Positions 53,752-62,098 of a stretch of 64,000 bases of DNA are shown here, in pieces. The stretch is from DASYCK01 sp036500205 (GTDB lineage Bacteria; Myxococcota_A; Polyangia; Fen-1088). Position 1 is the stretch's first letter, and the number at the start of each line of letters is the position of its first letter. The translations under genes and the position numbers were made by a program. The stretch lies in assembly GCA_036500205.1 (NCBI GenBank), contig DASYCK010000009.1:4417-68416 (forward strand), given 5' to 3'. The notes beneath the pieces are model-generated. The model did not search any database. It had not been told where the DNA came from and was given only the letters and a program-made list of their open reading frames with translations.

Positions 53752-53784
53752 AGGGCGCGACACGGGTCTCGCGCGAAAGAAGCC

Positions 53785-55461
53785 ATGACGACCCCGCATC
53801 GCCGCTTCCCCGCCGACGTGGCCACAGCGACGGCCACGCCCCAGCCTCGTATCGTCGCCGACCTGCTGCGCGCCGACGCTTACCCCGGGTGGTCGTCGAG
53901 CGGAGTCGAGCTGCGCCAGACCCACGCCTCATGGGTCTTCTTGACGGACGATGACGTTTTCAAGCTCAAGCGCCCCGTCGATCTGGGGTTCCTCGACTAC
54001 AGGACGCTCGAGGCGCGACGAGAGGCGTGCGAGGAGGAGGTGCGCCTCAACCGACGCCTGGCTCCCGAGGTCTATCTCGGGGTCGAACCGGTGCGCCTCG
54101 AACCGGCGGGACACCATCTGGGGGGGCGGGGAGACATCGTCGACTGGGCCGTCCACATGCGCCGGCTCCCCGACGCGGCCAGCGCGGAAGCGCTCCTCGC
54201 GGCGGGGCGGCTCACCAGTGGCCACCTGGAGGCTCTGGCCGTCACGATGGCTCGCTTCCTCGATGCCGCCCCCTCTGCCCCACGGTACGGGACCCAGGCG
54301 ATCCTGCGCGCGAATGTCGCGCAGAACATGGCCCAGAGCTTCCACGTCGCCGTGGCACCGGGATTCATCGACCTGAGGACCCTGGAAGACATCCGGCGTT
54401 TCCAGGACCAGGAGCTTCGCCTCCGCGTCGATCGCTTCGCGGACCGCATCAAGAACGGCCGGATCCGCGACGGCCATGGCGACCTGCGGCTCGAGCACGT
54501 GTACTTCGTCCCCTCCGGCACCGGCGTGGAGTCCCCCGTCGTGATCGACTGCGTCGAGTTCTCCGAGGCCTTCCGGGCCGGGGATGTGGCGAGCGAGATA
54601 GCCTTCCTCGCCATGGAGCTGGAGTCGGCGGAGCGGGCCGACCTCGCGGGGGGATTCATCGCGCGCTGCGCCGAAGCGCTGGACGACTACGATCTCTATG
54701 GCGTTCTCGACTTCTACCTGTGTTACCGGGCAAACATTCGAGCCAAGGTGGCGGCCATGGTGGCCGTGGATCCGCTGTCTCCGGCCGCCCTGCGGATGCA
54801 AAAGCGCACCGAGGCCCAACGTCGGTTCGCCCTGGCGCGCGCCTGCGCCGGACGGTCGGCCGGCACGCCCGCGCTGATCGCCGTGGGCGGCGTCATCGGC
54901 TCGGGCAAGAGCACGCTCGCCTCGGCGCTGGGGCGCGCGCTGGGGGCCCCGGTCATCGGGTCGGATCGGACCCGGAAGTCCCTGGCTGGCATGCGGACCA
55001 CCGAGCGCGGCGACGAGGCGCTCTACACGCCCGAGCGCACGGAGGCCACGTACGTCGAGCTGGTCCGGCGGGCCGAAGTGGTCTTGCAGAGTGGACGGAC
55101 CGCCATCCTGGACGCAACGTTCGATCGCTCGCGGTGGCGAGAGCTGGCCGGCGACGTGGCGCGTGCGTTCGGCGCCACCTTCGCCTTCGTCGAGGCTTCA
55201 TGCCCCGACTGGGAGGCCCTGCGGGCCCGCGTCCGCAGCCGCGACGAACGCCCGTCCGAGTCCGACGCCGGGGAGACGCTGCTGGATCGATACGTTGCCG
55301 CCGGCAAAGCTCCCTCCCTGGGGAGCGAGACGCCTCACATCGTCATCGACACCCGCCAGGCCGCGCCGGCGATCCGTGAGCGGGCCTTGACCGAGCTGGC
55401 GAAGGTCGGGATCTCGGCGCCCCCTGGGCGCGAGTGGCCGGGCCCGATCGGCCTGGCCTAG
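53785..55461 (+). CDS. Bifunctional protein: APH/choline-kinase-like domain plus AAA_33-type P-loop kinase domain
   Basis: Protein of 558 residues. The N-terminal part (about 30-345) resembles aminoglycoside phosphotransferase-like kinases: VFKLKRPVDLGFLDY holds the ATP-binding Lys, and DGHGDLRLEHVYF and VIDCVEFSEAF are the catalytic and metal-binding segments. The C-terminal part (about 365-540) has Walker A GGVIGSGKST and DATFDRSRWRELA, typical of AAA_33 kinases. This fused architecture is common beside stress genes; its substrate is unknown and antibiotic resistance is not implied. It follows the CBS gene by 33 bases with AAGAAG before the ATG, so the two likely form an operon. Confidence 0.85.
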   Translation: MTTPHRRFPADVATATATPQPRIVADLLRADAYPGWSSSGVELRQTHASWVFLTDDDVFKLKRPVDLGFLDYRTLEARREACEEEVRLNRRLAPEVYLGVEPVRLEPAGHHLGGRGDIVDWAVHMRRLPDAASAEALLAAGRLTSGHLEALAVTMARFLDAAPSAPRYGTQAILRANVAQNMAQSFHVAVAPGFIDLRTLEDIRRFQDQELRLRVDRFADRIKNGRIRDGHGDLRLEHVYFVPSGTGVESPVVIDCVEFSEAFRAGDVASEIAFLAMELESAERADLAGGFIARCAEALDDYDLYGVLDFYLCYRANIRAKVAAMVAVDPLSPAALRMQKRTEAQRRFALARACAGRSAGTPALIAVGGVIGSGKSTLASALGRALGAPVIGSDRTRKSLAGMRTTERGDEALYTPERTEATYVELVRRAEVVLQSGRTAILDATFDRSRWRELAGDVARAFGATFAFVEASCPDWEALRARVRSRDERPSESDAGETLLDRYVAAGKAPSLGSETPHIVIDTRQAAPAIRERALTELAKVGISAPPGREWPGPIGLA

Positions 55462-55487
55462 CTCTGTCTCGGTCGCCGTCGCCGTCG

Positions 55488-56144
55488 CTAGAGGGGGTCC
55501 GCGATGATGTCGAAGGACAGCACCACGGTGTCCTTGATCGTCACCGTGCCGCTGACGAACGAGAAGGGCGTGATGTTGAAGTCGGTCTGCTTGATCTCGA
55601 AGGTGCCGATGGCGTGCAACGCGCCCCCCTCGAACGACACGCGCGCGGGCACGGTCACCTGCTTGCGGACCCCGTGGAGCCGTAGCTCGCCGATGAGCCG
55701 GACGTCGTACGTGCCGTCGCCTCGCCGTCCCGACGACGTCGCGCGCGTCTTGAAGGTGATCTCCGGATACTTGCTGGTCTCCAGCACGTCCTCGCGCAGC
55801 GCCGACTCGATCGCCTGACGTTCCCCGACGTTCTTCTCCTCGAGCAACCGCAAAGAATCGGCGCGAACGGTCATCTCGAGCGCGCCGGTGGCGAGGGCTC
55901 CGGGCGCGAACCTGGCCATCCCTCCGAAGTCGCCGATCTCGATCTTGTGATCATGCCCGAACATCGTGGACAGCCCGCTCGTCTCGGTCTCGACGATGAA
56001 GCGACTCTTCCTGGCGTCGACGCGGAACTGCGCCTTCTTCGTCGGTGGGGAACCTGCCTGGTCGCCCGCAGCACCTGAGCGCGCGACCGGAAGAACGGAG
56101 AGGACGAGGAGCGAACCCGTGCGGAGCCAGGATGTTGTTTTCAT
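55488..56144 (-). CDS. YceI-family periplasmic protein
   Basis: Protein of 218 residues with a signal peptide (to about residue 28). The mature barrel shows family phrases FRVDARKSRFIVETETSG, ALEMTVRADSLRL, YPEITFKTRATS and FEIKQTDFNITPFSF. YceI-type lipocalin-like barrels bind polyisoprenoids or other hydrophobic molecules and are induced by base or other stress. The ATG at 56144 gives the signal peptide; no Shine-Dalgarno is visible, but a good -24/-12-type element lies upstream. It converges with the APH/AAA_33 gene, 26 bases apart. Confidence 0.88.
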   Translation of the reverse strand: MKTTSWLRTGSLLVLSVLPVARSGAAGDQAGSPPTKKAQFRVDARKSRFIVETETSGLSTMFGHDHKIEIGDFGGMARFAPGALATGALEMTVRADSLRLLEEKNVGERQAIESALREDVLETSKYPEITFKTRATSSGRRGDGTYDVRLIGELRLHGVRKQVTVPARVSFEGGALHAIGTFEIKQTDFNITPFSFVSGTVTIKDTVVLSFDIIADPL

Positions 56145-56157
56145 GGGCCGACCCGAT

Positions 56158-56173
56158 TGCAGCCGCGATGCCA
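56158..56173 (-). promoter_or_regulatory. Sigma54-like -24/-12 element, short leader, yceI-like gene
   Basis: On the minus strand TGGCATCGCGGCTGCA matches TGGCA and TGCA with the exact 12-base offset and one change in the -12 half. The GC is 16 bases before the ATG at 56144, predicting a leader of about four bases. Confidence 0.5.
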
Positions 56174-56317
56174 GCGGGTCGCTTCGCTTCGTACGCGCGA
56201 GAACGCAGGTTCTGCGCATCCACGGAACCTGCCCTGGCGCATCTCCTTCGCGGCTGGCCCCGCTCCGCGAAACATTTGCGCCATCTCCCGCTCCTTCTGC
56301 ATGCCGGACGCACCCAA

Positions 56318-57385
56318 CTAAGGCGTGATCGCGACCTTCATGACGCCGTCGCGTTGGTGGCCGAACAGGTCATAGGCGGCCTCGATGTCGGCCAGCCGAA
56401 AGCGATGCGTGACGAGCTCGTGAAACGGGAATCGCTTGGCCGCGACGACGCTCATCAGGCGGCGCATCCTTTCCTTGCCGCCCGGGCACAGCGAGCTGAC
56501 GATCGTGTGATCGCCGAGACCGGCCGCGTAAGCGTCGAGGGGAATCGTCAGGTGTCCCGAGTAGACGCCCAGGCTGGAGAGCACCCCGCCCGGGCGGATG
56601 CTGCGCAGGGCCCCCTCGAAGGTGGACGATTGCCCGAGCGCTTCGATGGCGACGTCGACGCCCCCCCCGGTCAGGCGCTTGATCTCGGCGACCACGTCCT
56701 GCTCCTTGTAGTTCAGCACCACGTCGGCGCCCATGCGGCGCGCCACTTCCAGCCGACTGGGAACGCTGTCGATGCCGATGACCAGCGACGCGCCCGCCAG
56801 GCGCGCCCCCGCGGTGGCGCACAGCCCGATCGGGCCCTGCGCGAAGACGGCCACCGCGTCTCCGATGCGCACGTGGCCCCGCTCGGCCGCCGAGAAGCCT
56901 GTCGACATGATATCCGGACACATCAGGACCTCTTCGTCCGTCAGCTCGGGCGGCACCCGGGCCAGGTTGGCCTGCGCGTTCGGGACCAGCACATACTCGG
57001 ACTGACAGCCGTCGATGGTGTTGCCGAAGCGCCAGCCGCCGATGGCCTCCGAGCCGTCTCCGCCGTGCCCGCACTGCGAAGGCGCGCCGGACAGGCAGGC
57101 GCGGCACTGACCGCAGGGGGTGATGGCGCCGACGATGACCCGCTCGCCGATCGCGTAGCCCTCGACGCCAGGGCCCACGGCCGCGATGACGCCGACCGGC
57201 TCGTGCCCCACCACCAGTCCCTCACGCACCGGATACTCCCCCTTCAGGATGTGTACGTCCGTCCCGCAGATGGTCGTGGTGGTCACGCGGATCGAGGCCT
57301 GCCCCACCCCCGGCTCGGGCATGGGGACCTCACGGATGCCGATCTTTCCTTTGCTCTGAAATACCGCCGCTCGCATGGTCTTCAT
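56318..57385 (-). CDS. Zinc-dependent alcohol dehydrogenase (MDR family)
   Basis: Protein of 355 residues. The catalytic zinc site is visible as TICGTDVH and GHEPVG, and the structural zinc site as four cysteines in CGQCRACLSGAPSQC. The nucleotide-binding fold follows (VAVFAQGPIGLCATAGARL). The phrase MCPDIMSTGFSAAE resembles the secondary-alcohol (isopropanol-type) dehydrogenases. It probably interconverts alcohols and aldehydes or ketones, useful for redox balance when oxygen is low (inference from context). AAGGGAG seven bases before the ATG at 57385 fixes the start. A near-consensus sigma54-like element lies about 95 bases upstream on the same strand. Confidence 0.92.
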   Translation of the reverse strand: MKTMRAAVFQSKGKIGIREVPMPEPGVGQASIRVTTTTICGTDVHILKGEYPVREGLVVGHEPVGVIAAVGPGVEGYAIGERVIVGAITPCGQCRACLSGAPSQCGHGGDGSEAIGGWRFGNTIDGCQSEYVLVPNAQANLARVPPELTDEEVLMCPDIMSTGFSAAERGHVRIGDAVAVFAQGPIGLCATAGARLAGASLVIGIDSVPSRLEVARRMGADVVLNYKEQDVVAEIKRLTGGGVDVAIEALGQSSTFEGALRSIRPGGVLSSLGVYSGHLTIPLDAYAAGLGDHTIVSSLCPGGKERMRRLMSVVAAKRFPFHELVTHRFRLADIEAAYDLFGHQRDGVMKVAITP

Positions 57386-57478
57386 CTGTCGACTCCCTTT
57401 TCTTTGTCGCGGTGGTTCACCGGCAGCGCTCGTTCGCCTGACGGCATCGTCACCGTTGAAACGTCGCAGAGCGGCCAA

Positions 57479-57494
57479 AGCACTGGCCGTGCCA
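57479..57494 (-). promoter_or_regulatory. Sigma54-like -24/-12 element upstream of alcohol dehydrogenase
   Basis: On the minus strand TGGCACGGCCAGTGCT matches the full TGGCACG-N4 half and has GTGC for TTGC. It predicts a leader of about 84 bases with the AAGGGAG ribosome site. It lies back to back with the short-leader element at 57524-57539 on the other strand. Confidence 0.55.
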
Positions 57495-57523
57495 CGAGCC
57501 CACGCTCGTGTCTCGACGAGGGT

Positions 57524-57539
57524 TGGCCGCCAAATTGCT
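57524..57539 (+). promoter_or_regulatory. Sigma54-like -24/-12 element, short leader, second cytochrome gene
   Basis: TGGCCGCCAAATTGCT matches TGGC and TTGCT exactly, followed by a T-run as in strong sigma54 promoters. The GC is 15 bases before the ATG at 57552, predicting a start three bases ahead of the gene. No Shine-Dalgarno is present. Confidence 0.6.
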
Positions 57540-57551
57540 TTTCCCGCGGCC

Positions 57552-58040
57552 ATGACCAGGCTGATTCTCCGGACCTCCCTCGTCGCGGCGCTCGCCATCG
57601 GAGCCTGCGCCAGCGCCCCTCCGCAGCCCGTCCAGCAGGATCAGCTCGCGAAGGCGATCGCCGCCCCGGATCGAAAGCAGCCCCCCCAGGTCCTGTCGAA
57701 TGCCACGCGCGAGCTGCTGCGTTCCCGCATGGCGTCTCACACGAATGACATGGCCGACCTGGTCTCCGCGATCATGATCCTCGAATATCCACGGATCGCC
57801 GAGCGGGCCGCCGCGATCGCCGCCGACGTGAATCTGGCCCGCCCGCTGACGAACGACGCGACGGAGCTGAACTCGTCCATCCCCGGGTCGTTCTTCGACT
57901 ACCAGGACGAGCTGAAGGAACGAGCGCGGCGCCTCGAGGCGACGGCCCGCGAGGGGAGCGCGTTTCACGTCGCCGATGCTTACGGCCGGCTCTCCGAGAC
58001 CTGCGTGAAGTGCCACGCGATCTACCGAGCGAGCCATTGA
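57552..58040 (+). CDS. Cytochrome c'-like monoheme lipoprotein
   Basis: Protein of 162 residues with lipobox AIGAC (Cys19), so probably lipid-anchored. A mainly helical body ends in the heme motif CVKCH (Cys151, Cys154, His155) followed by AIYRASH, the C-terminal layout of cytochromes c'. It is a paralogue of the protein at 48129-48590; both share a NLARPLT/RLARPLT core and a YQDEL/LQDEL segment. Likely roles are NO binding or electron transfer at the membrane. The ATG at 57552 gives the lipoprotein signal. A small gene follows directly after its stop. Confidence 0.8.
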   Translation: MTRLILRTSLVAALAIGACASAPPQPVQQDQLAKAIAAPDRKQPPQVLSNATRELLRSRMASHTNDMADLVSAIMILEYPRIAERAAAIAADVNLARPLTNDATELNSSIPGSFFDYQDELKERARRLEATAREGSAFHVADAYGRLSETCVKCHAIYRASH

Positions 58041-58370
58041 GTGACGGGGGACTTGGAGATGCCGAAGGCACAGCCGGTTCCGGGGATGTCGTCGCTCTCG
58101 TTCGGTCCGGCCATGCGCTTGATGCTCGGGTTGGCCCGGGCGCGCGCGGGTGGGGACAAGGCCGTCCGCGCTCTGTGGGAGCTGGCCGAACGACACCACC
58201 CCGAACAGGCCTGGCTCGCCATGTCCTGGCTATGTGGCGACCGAACCCTCGCCGAGATCGAGCGAACAGCGCCTCGCGAGCCGGTGGCGGCCGCGCTCGC
58301 ATCGGTCATACGTCCCGGGCTCTTCCGTGCGCAGGAATTGCGTCGCGGGCCAGTTTTGACGCAAGAATAG
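58041..58370 (+). CDS. Small hypothetical protein
   Basis: Protein of up to 109 residues, helical and rich in Ala/Arg/Leu (RLMLGLARARAGGDKAVRAL, ELAERHHPEQAWLAMSWL). No known motif. It could start at the GTG at 58041, directly after the cytochrome stop, or at the ATG at 58059. Its tight position suggests co-transcription with the cytochrome gene. Length and lack of homology signals keep confidence moderate. Confidence 0.5.
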   Translation: MTGDLEMPKAQPVPGMSSLSFGPAMRLMLGLARARAGGDKAVRALWELAERHHPEQAWLAMSWLCGDRTLAEIERTAPREPVAAALASVIRPGLFRAQELRRGPVLTQE

Positions 58371-58414
58371 CGGCCCGTGCTCTTCGATTTCCCCGGGGCC
58401 CCCGGCCTCGGGGC

Positions 58415-58430
58415 CGGCACATTCATTGCG
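58415..58430 (+). promoter_or_regulatory. Sigma54-like -24/-12 element before the NtrC-type activator gene
   Basis: CGGCACATTCATTGCG keeps GGCAC and TTGC at the right offset. The GC is 17 bases before the ATG at 58445, giving a predicted leader of about five bases; an AAAGG at 58432-58436 could instead act as a ribosome site in a longer transcript. If real, the activator may control its own gene. Confidence 0.45.
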
Positions 58431-58444
58431 TAAAGGCCGCTGAA

Positions 58445-59851
58445 ATGACACTGACCGACAGGGGGACGATCTTGGTCGTCGACGACGAGGCCAACGCGCG
58501 CACGGCGCTGGCCGAGTTGCTGAGAGACGAGGGCTACCGGGTCGAGACCGCCGCGGACGGATTCAAGGCGCTCGGCAAGATGGATGACCTGAACCCCGAC
58601 CTCGTCCTGACCGACCTGAAGATGCCCGGCATGGGGGGCGTCGAGCTGCTCGAGAAGGTGTGCATCGCCGACCCGGAGATCGTCGTCATCGTCATGACCG
58701 CCTTCGGCGCGGTCGAGACCGCCGTCGAGGCGATGAAGAAGGGGGCCGCCGACTACCTGACGAAGCCGCTGAACACCACCGAGCTGTTCCTGGTGCTCGA
58801 GCGGGAGATGGAGCGGCGGCGGCTGCGACGCGAGGCCGGACAGCTGCGGGCGCGACTGGCCGAGCGGTACAGCTTCGCGAACATCATCGGAAGCGCCCCC
58901 GCCATGCAGGCGGTGTTCAAGACGGTCGCCCAGGTGGCGCCAGCGCGCGCCAGCGTCCTCATCATGGGCGAGTCGGGCACCGGCAAGGAGCTGATCGCGG
59001 CCGCCATTCACCAGCACAGCCCGCGGGCAAAGGGCCCGTTCGTCAAGCTGCACTGCGCGGCGCTCGCGGAGACGCTGCTGGAGAGCGAGCTGTTCGGACA
59101 CGAGCGCGGTTCGTTCACCGGGGCGGCGGGGCGTCGCGAGGGACGCTTCCAGCAAGCGAACGGCGGAACCCTGTTCCTGGACGAGATCGGAGAGATTTCA
59201 CCATCCGTGCAGGTGAAGCTGCTGCGCTTCCTGCAAGAGCACGAGTTCGAGCGGGTAGGCGGCAACGAGACCGTCCGCGTCGACGTGCGGGTGGTGGCGG
59301 CCACCAACCGCGATCTCAAGGCCGAGGTGACCAGCGGGCGGTTTCGCGAGGATCTCTATTACCGGCTGAACGTCATCGCCCTGCAGATGCCCTCCCTGCG
59401 CGACCGGCGGTCCGACGTCCCCATGCTGGCCGCATTCTTCCTGAACAAGTACGCGCGCGAGAACGGCAAGACCATCGAAGGGTTCTCGGACGAGGCGCTG
59501 GCGCTGCTCAGCACCTATGACTGGCCCGGCAACGTCCGCGAGCTGGAGAACGTCGTCGAGCGCGCGGTCGTGCTGTGCAACGACAACCGGGTGGCGAGCG
59601 GCGAGCTGCCGCCCCACCTGGTGCCCGCCTCCGAGAACGGAGGGATCCGCATCCCCGGCTCGACGCTCGACGAGATCGAGCACCACGCGATTCGCAAGAC
59701 CCTGGAAGCGACGGGAGGGTCGACCAGCAAGGCCGCCGAGATTCTCGGGATCAGCGTGCGCAAGATTCAGTACAAGCTCCACGAGTACCAGAGCGCCCCC
59801 AAGAGCGGCGCCGCCGCCGTCGATGACGAGCGCGAAGACGGCGCCGGTTGA
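58445..59851 (+). CDS. NtrC-family sigma54-dependent response regulator
   Basis: Protein of 468 residues with the classical three domains. The receiver (1-125) has VVDDE, phospho-Asp57 in VLTDLKMPG and LTKPLN. The central AAA+ domain (about 140-375) has Walker A GESGTGKE, the sigma54-contact loop GSFTGA (usually GAFTGA, Ala to Ser change) and Walker B GGTLFLDEIGE. A Fis-type helix-turn-helix closes the C-terminus (GSTSKAAEILGISVRKIQYKL). It activates sigma54 promoters when phosphorylated. It converges with a REC-PAS kinase gene that may be its partner, and many sigma54-like elements lie in this island. Confidence 0.93.
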   Translation: MTLTDRGTILVVDDEANARTALAELLRDEGYRVETAADGFKALGKMDDLNPDLVLTDLKMPGMGGVELLEKVCIADPEIVVIVMTAFGAVETAVEAMKKGAADYLTKPLNTTELFLVLEREMERRRLRREAGQLRARLAERYSFANIIGSAPAMQAVFKTVAQVAPARASVLIMGESGTGKELIAAAIHQHSPRAKGPFVKLHCAALAETLLESELFGHERGSFTGAAGRREGRFQQANGGTLFLDEIGEISPSVQVKLLRFLQEHEFERVGGNETVRVDVRVVAATNRDLKAEVTSGRFREDLYYRLNVIALQMPSLRDRRSDVPMLAAFFLNKYARENGKTIEGFSDEALALLSTYDWPGNVRELENVVERAVVLCNDNRVASGELPPHLVPASENGGIRIPGSTLDEIEHHAIRKTLEATGGSTSKAAEILGISVRKIQYKLHEYQSAPKSGAAAVDDEREDGAG

Positions 59852-59863
59852 CCGGGCCCGAGC

Positions 59864-61300
59864 TCAGGCCGGAAGAACGACCGTGAAGCAGGTGTCACCG
59901 CGATGCGAGCGTACGCGCATCGTTCCCCCGTGATCGGTCACGATGCCGTGGACGATGCTCAGCCCCAGGCCCGTCCCTTTCGATTTCGTGGTGAAGAATG
60001 CGTCGAACACCGGCGCCTCGTCGGCGAACCCCTCGCCGGTATCGGCGACGTCGATCTCGACGGACCGTTCGGCGCGGCGCAGCCGCAGGGTCAGCCGACC
60101 GCCGTGCGGCATCGCCTCGAGCGCGTTGCGCACCAGGTTCTGCAGCACCTGACGCAAGCGGGTCGGATCCGCCTGGATGGACGGGAGGTCGGGCGCCACG
60201 TCCAGCTCCACCGCGATCCCCGCCCCCTCGGCCTCGGGGGCCGCGAACGCCAGAACGGCCCGACATAGCTCCGCCAGACCGGTCGGTTGCAGGTCGAGCG
60301 GCCGCGGCCTTGCGAAAGAGAGGAAATCATCCACCAGGCGCTCCAGCCGTCGGATCTCGTCCTCGATGAGCACGGCGACGGGATCGATCGTCTCGGGCCG
60401 GGCGTCCCCCTTGCCGAGGCGCCGGCGCAACACCTGGAGTTGCAAGAGCGCCGAATTGAGCGGGTTCCTCACCTCGTGCGCCAGCCCCGCCGCCAGCGTC
60501 CCCACCGCCGCCAGTCGTTCGGCACGCAGGGTCCGGCGCAGCATCTCCTGTTCGGCCGTGACGTCGGTCCCCACGGCGTAGGTCCAGCCATCGTTGTCCG
60601 CGGCGGCCGCGATCCCAGGGGAGGAGACCGGTGGCTCCCCTCCCGTGACGATGGAGACCCGCGCGCGCTCCCAGCGCACCATCCGCTCGGAGCCACCCTT
60701 CGTGGCCAGTGCGTGAACACCGCCCTCGCCGATCAGTCCTTCGCCCGGCTGGCCGATCATCTCGTCGCGGCAATAGCCGGTGGCCTCCTCCAGCCTCCGG
60801 TTCCACAGCGCGATCCGCCCCGCCGCGTCCAGCGCCAACACCAGGGCTGGCACCGCCTCGACGACGGTGCGGTGGCGAAGCTCCGAACGGCGCAGCTCGT
60901 TTTGCAGACGCTCTCGTTCGCTGGCCGCGGCGGCCTGCGCCAGCGCGCGGCGGGCGATCTCCAGCATCTCCCGGGGAGCCAGGGGCTTCAGCACGTAGGC
61001 GAATGCCCCCCCTTGAACGGCGGCCATGGCACTGGCCACCGACGCGTCGCCGGTGATCAGGACGACCTCGGTGTTAGGCCAGCGAGCCCGGATCGGCTCG
61101 ACCAGCGTGGTGCCGTCGCCATCGGGAAGCCGCACGTCACTGAACACGAGATCGAAACGCTTCCGTGCGATGAGGGCCCTCGCTTCGCCCGCGCTCCCCA
61201 CGACCTCGACGTTCACCGGGAGGTCGCCGCCCAGGATCTCCGCGACGTTTTCCGCCAGCGCGTCGTCGTCGTCGACGATCAGAACGTCCTGGCGTTCCAA
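59864..61300 (-). CDS. REC-PAS histidine kinase
   Basis: Protein of about 478 residues. An N-terminal receiver domain (VLIVDDDD, phospho-Asp in LVFSDVRLPDGDG, VLKPLAPRE) leads into a PAS domain (about 145-260, LALDAAGRIALWNRRLEEAT). A kinase core follows with H-box LAHEVRNPLNSALLQLQ, N-box NLVRNALEAMPHGG and G-boxes ADTGEGFADEA and GTGLGLSIVHGI. There is no membrane segment, so it is cytoplasmic. The receiver at the front suggests it takes input from another kinase. The only reasonable start near the receiver is a TTG at 61300, which lies inside a relic of another kinase gene. It converges with the NtrC-type activator gene, 12 bases apart. Confidence 0.85.
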   Translation of the reverse strand: MERQDVLIVDDDDALAENVAEILGGDLPVNVEVVGSAGEARALIARKRFDLVFSDVRLPDGDGTTLVEPIRARWPNTEVVLITGDASVASAMAAVQGGAFAYVLKPLAPREMLEIARRALAQAAAASERERLQNELRRSELRHRTVVEAVPALVLALDAAGRIALWNRRLEEATGYCRDEMIGQPGEGLIGEGGVHALATKGGSERMVRWERARVSIVTGGEPPVSSPGIAAAADNDGWTYAVGTDVTAEQEMLRRTLRAERLAAVGTLAAGLAHEVRNPLNSALLQLQVLRRRLGKGDARPETIDPVAVLIEDEIRRLERLVDDFLSFARPRPLDLQPTGLAELCRAVLAFAAPEAEGAGIAVELDVAPDLPSIQADPTRLRQVLQNLVRNALEAMPHGGRLTLRLRRAERSVEIDVADTGEGFADEAPVFDAFFTTKSKGTGLGLSIVHGIVTDHGGTMRVRSHRGDTCFTVVLPA

Positions 61301-61524
61301 GCTTTCACCGCTTCCACGCTCACGTGAGATGCCCCGCCCGCTGGCGAGGGCGCGAGGGCCACGGTACCTCCGTGCGCCTCGGCGATTCGGCGGTAGAGCG
61401 CCAGGCCAAGGCCGGTTCCCGTCGGCTTCGTCGTGAACAAGGCCTCGAAGATACGCGATTTCAGCTCGATGGGAACGCCCGGCCCCCTGTCGCGCCCCCG
61501 GAGACGCGTTCGTAGGCCCTGGCT
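61279..61524 (-). pseudogene. Histidine-kinase C-terminal relic (ATPase G-boxes)
   Basis: On the minus strand, about 80 codons read RGRDRGPGVPIELKSRIFEA, then LFTTKPTGTGLGLALYRRIA and EAHGGTVALAPSPAGGASHV before a TGA. This is the end of a kinase ATPase domain with its G1 and G2 boxes, without the H-box or N-box. It continues in frame directly after the stop codon of the membrane gene at 61525, and its 3' end overlaps the start of the REC-PAS kinase gene in another frame. It appears to be a deletion remnant. Confidence 0.7.
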
Positions 61525-61908
61525 TCAGGCGGCCAGCCGCATCGCCGAAACGGCGACCGCCATTTCGTTGCGCGACGGAGCGGCCGTTGCTCGCGGCACC
61601 GCCGCCGGGGCCAGCACGACCACCGGCCACGGGGCTACCCCGGCCATGATCAACGCGACCGAGCAGGTGGCCAGGTCGGCTGTCGCCCCGATGGTGCCCG
61701 GGAGGGCAAAGCACACCAGCGCGAGGAACAGTCCCAGCACCGCCAGCGATCCGCGCGCTGTCTTGCTCCAGAGTCCCAGCGGCGACAGCACGAGGGCCAG
61801 GACGCCGACGGCGACCGCGATTCCGGAGCGCACTCCGGTCTCGAGCTCCAGGACGGGGGCCAACAACAACCAGATTGCGGTGGAAGCTCCAAGGGCGGGT
61901 AGCAGCAT
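61525..61908 (-). CDS. Small four-helix membrane protein (SPW-repeat-like suspected)
   Basis: Protein of 127 residues, almost entirely hydrophobic with about four helices (STAIWLLLAPVLEL, GIAVAVGVLALVLSPLGLW, SLAVLGLFLALVCFALPG, ATCSVALIMAGVAPWPVVVL). The W...AP and SPLGLW spacing recalls SPW-repeat membrane proteins, but the match is loose. AAGGAGG close before the ATG at 61908 makes translation very likely. Its stop is followed in frame by the kinase relic. Role unknown. Confidence 0.6.
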   Translation of the reverse strand: MLLPALGASTAIWLLLAPVLELETGVRSGIAVAVGVLALVLSPLGLWSKTARGSLAVLGLFLALVCFALPGTIGATADLATCSVALIMAGVAPWPVVVLAPAAVPRATAAPSRNEMAVAVSAMRLAA

Positions 61909-62070
61909 GATCTCTCCTCCTTCTCACCGTGGAGAGACAGCAAGGTTGAAGCCAAGCCCTCTCCCCGGCTCCGCGCTCACGTCGGAACGAGATCGGCGAA
62001 GGGATTGCGCGCGCCGCCGACGCCAGGCGAACGGATTGCGCGTCCGCCCCATCTGGACCAGGTCGCGCGG

Positions 62071-62086
62071 TGGCCCGGTGTTGGCA
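62071..62086 (+). promoter_or_regulatory. Sigma54-like -24/-12 element, short leader, MgtA-type gene
   Basis: TGGCCCGGTGTTGGCA keeps TGGC and TGGCA (for TTGCA) at exact 12-base offset. The GC is 15 bases before the GTG at 62099, so the predicted transcript starts three bases ahead of the gene. The -12 half has the same single change as the element at 48603-48618. Confidence 0.5.
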
Positions 62087-62098
62087 GCATCCGTCGGC

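Noticed and set aside
53785..55461. Aminoglycoside resistance gene
   Set aside because: The N-terminal domain only shares the general APH/choline-kinase fold and is fused to a P-loop kinase; the neighbours are stress genes, so resistance is not supported.
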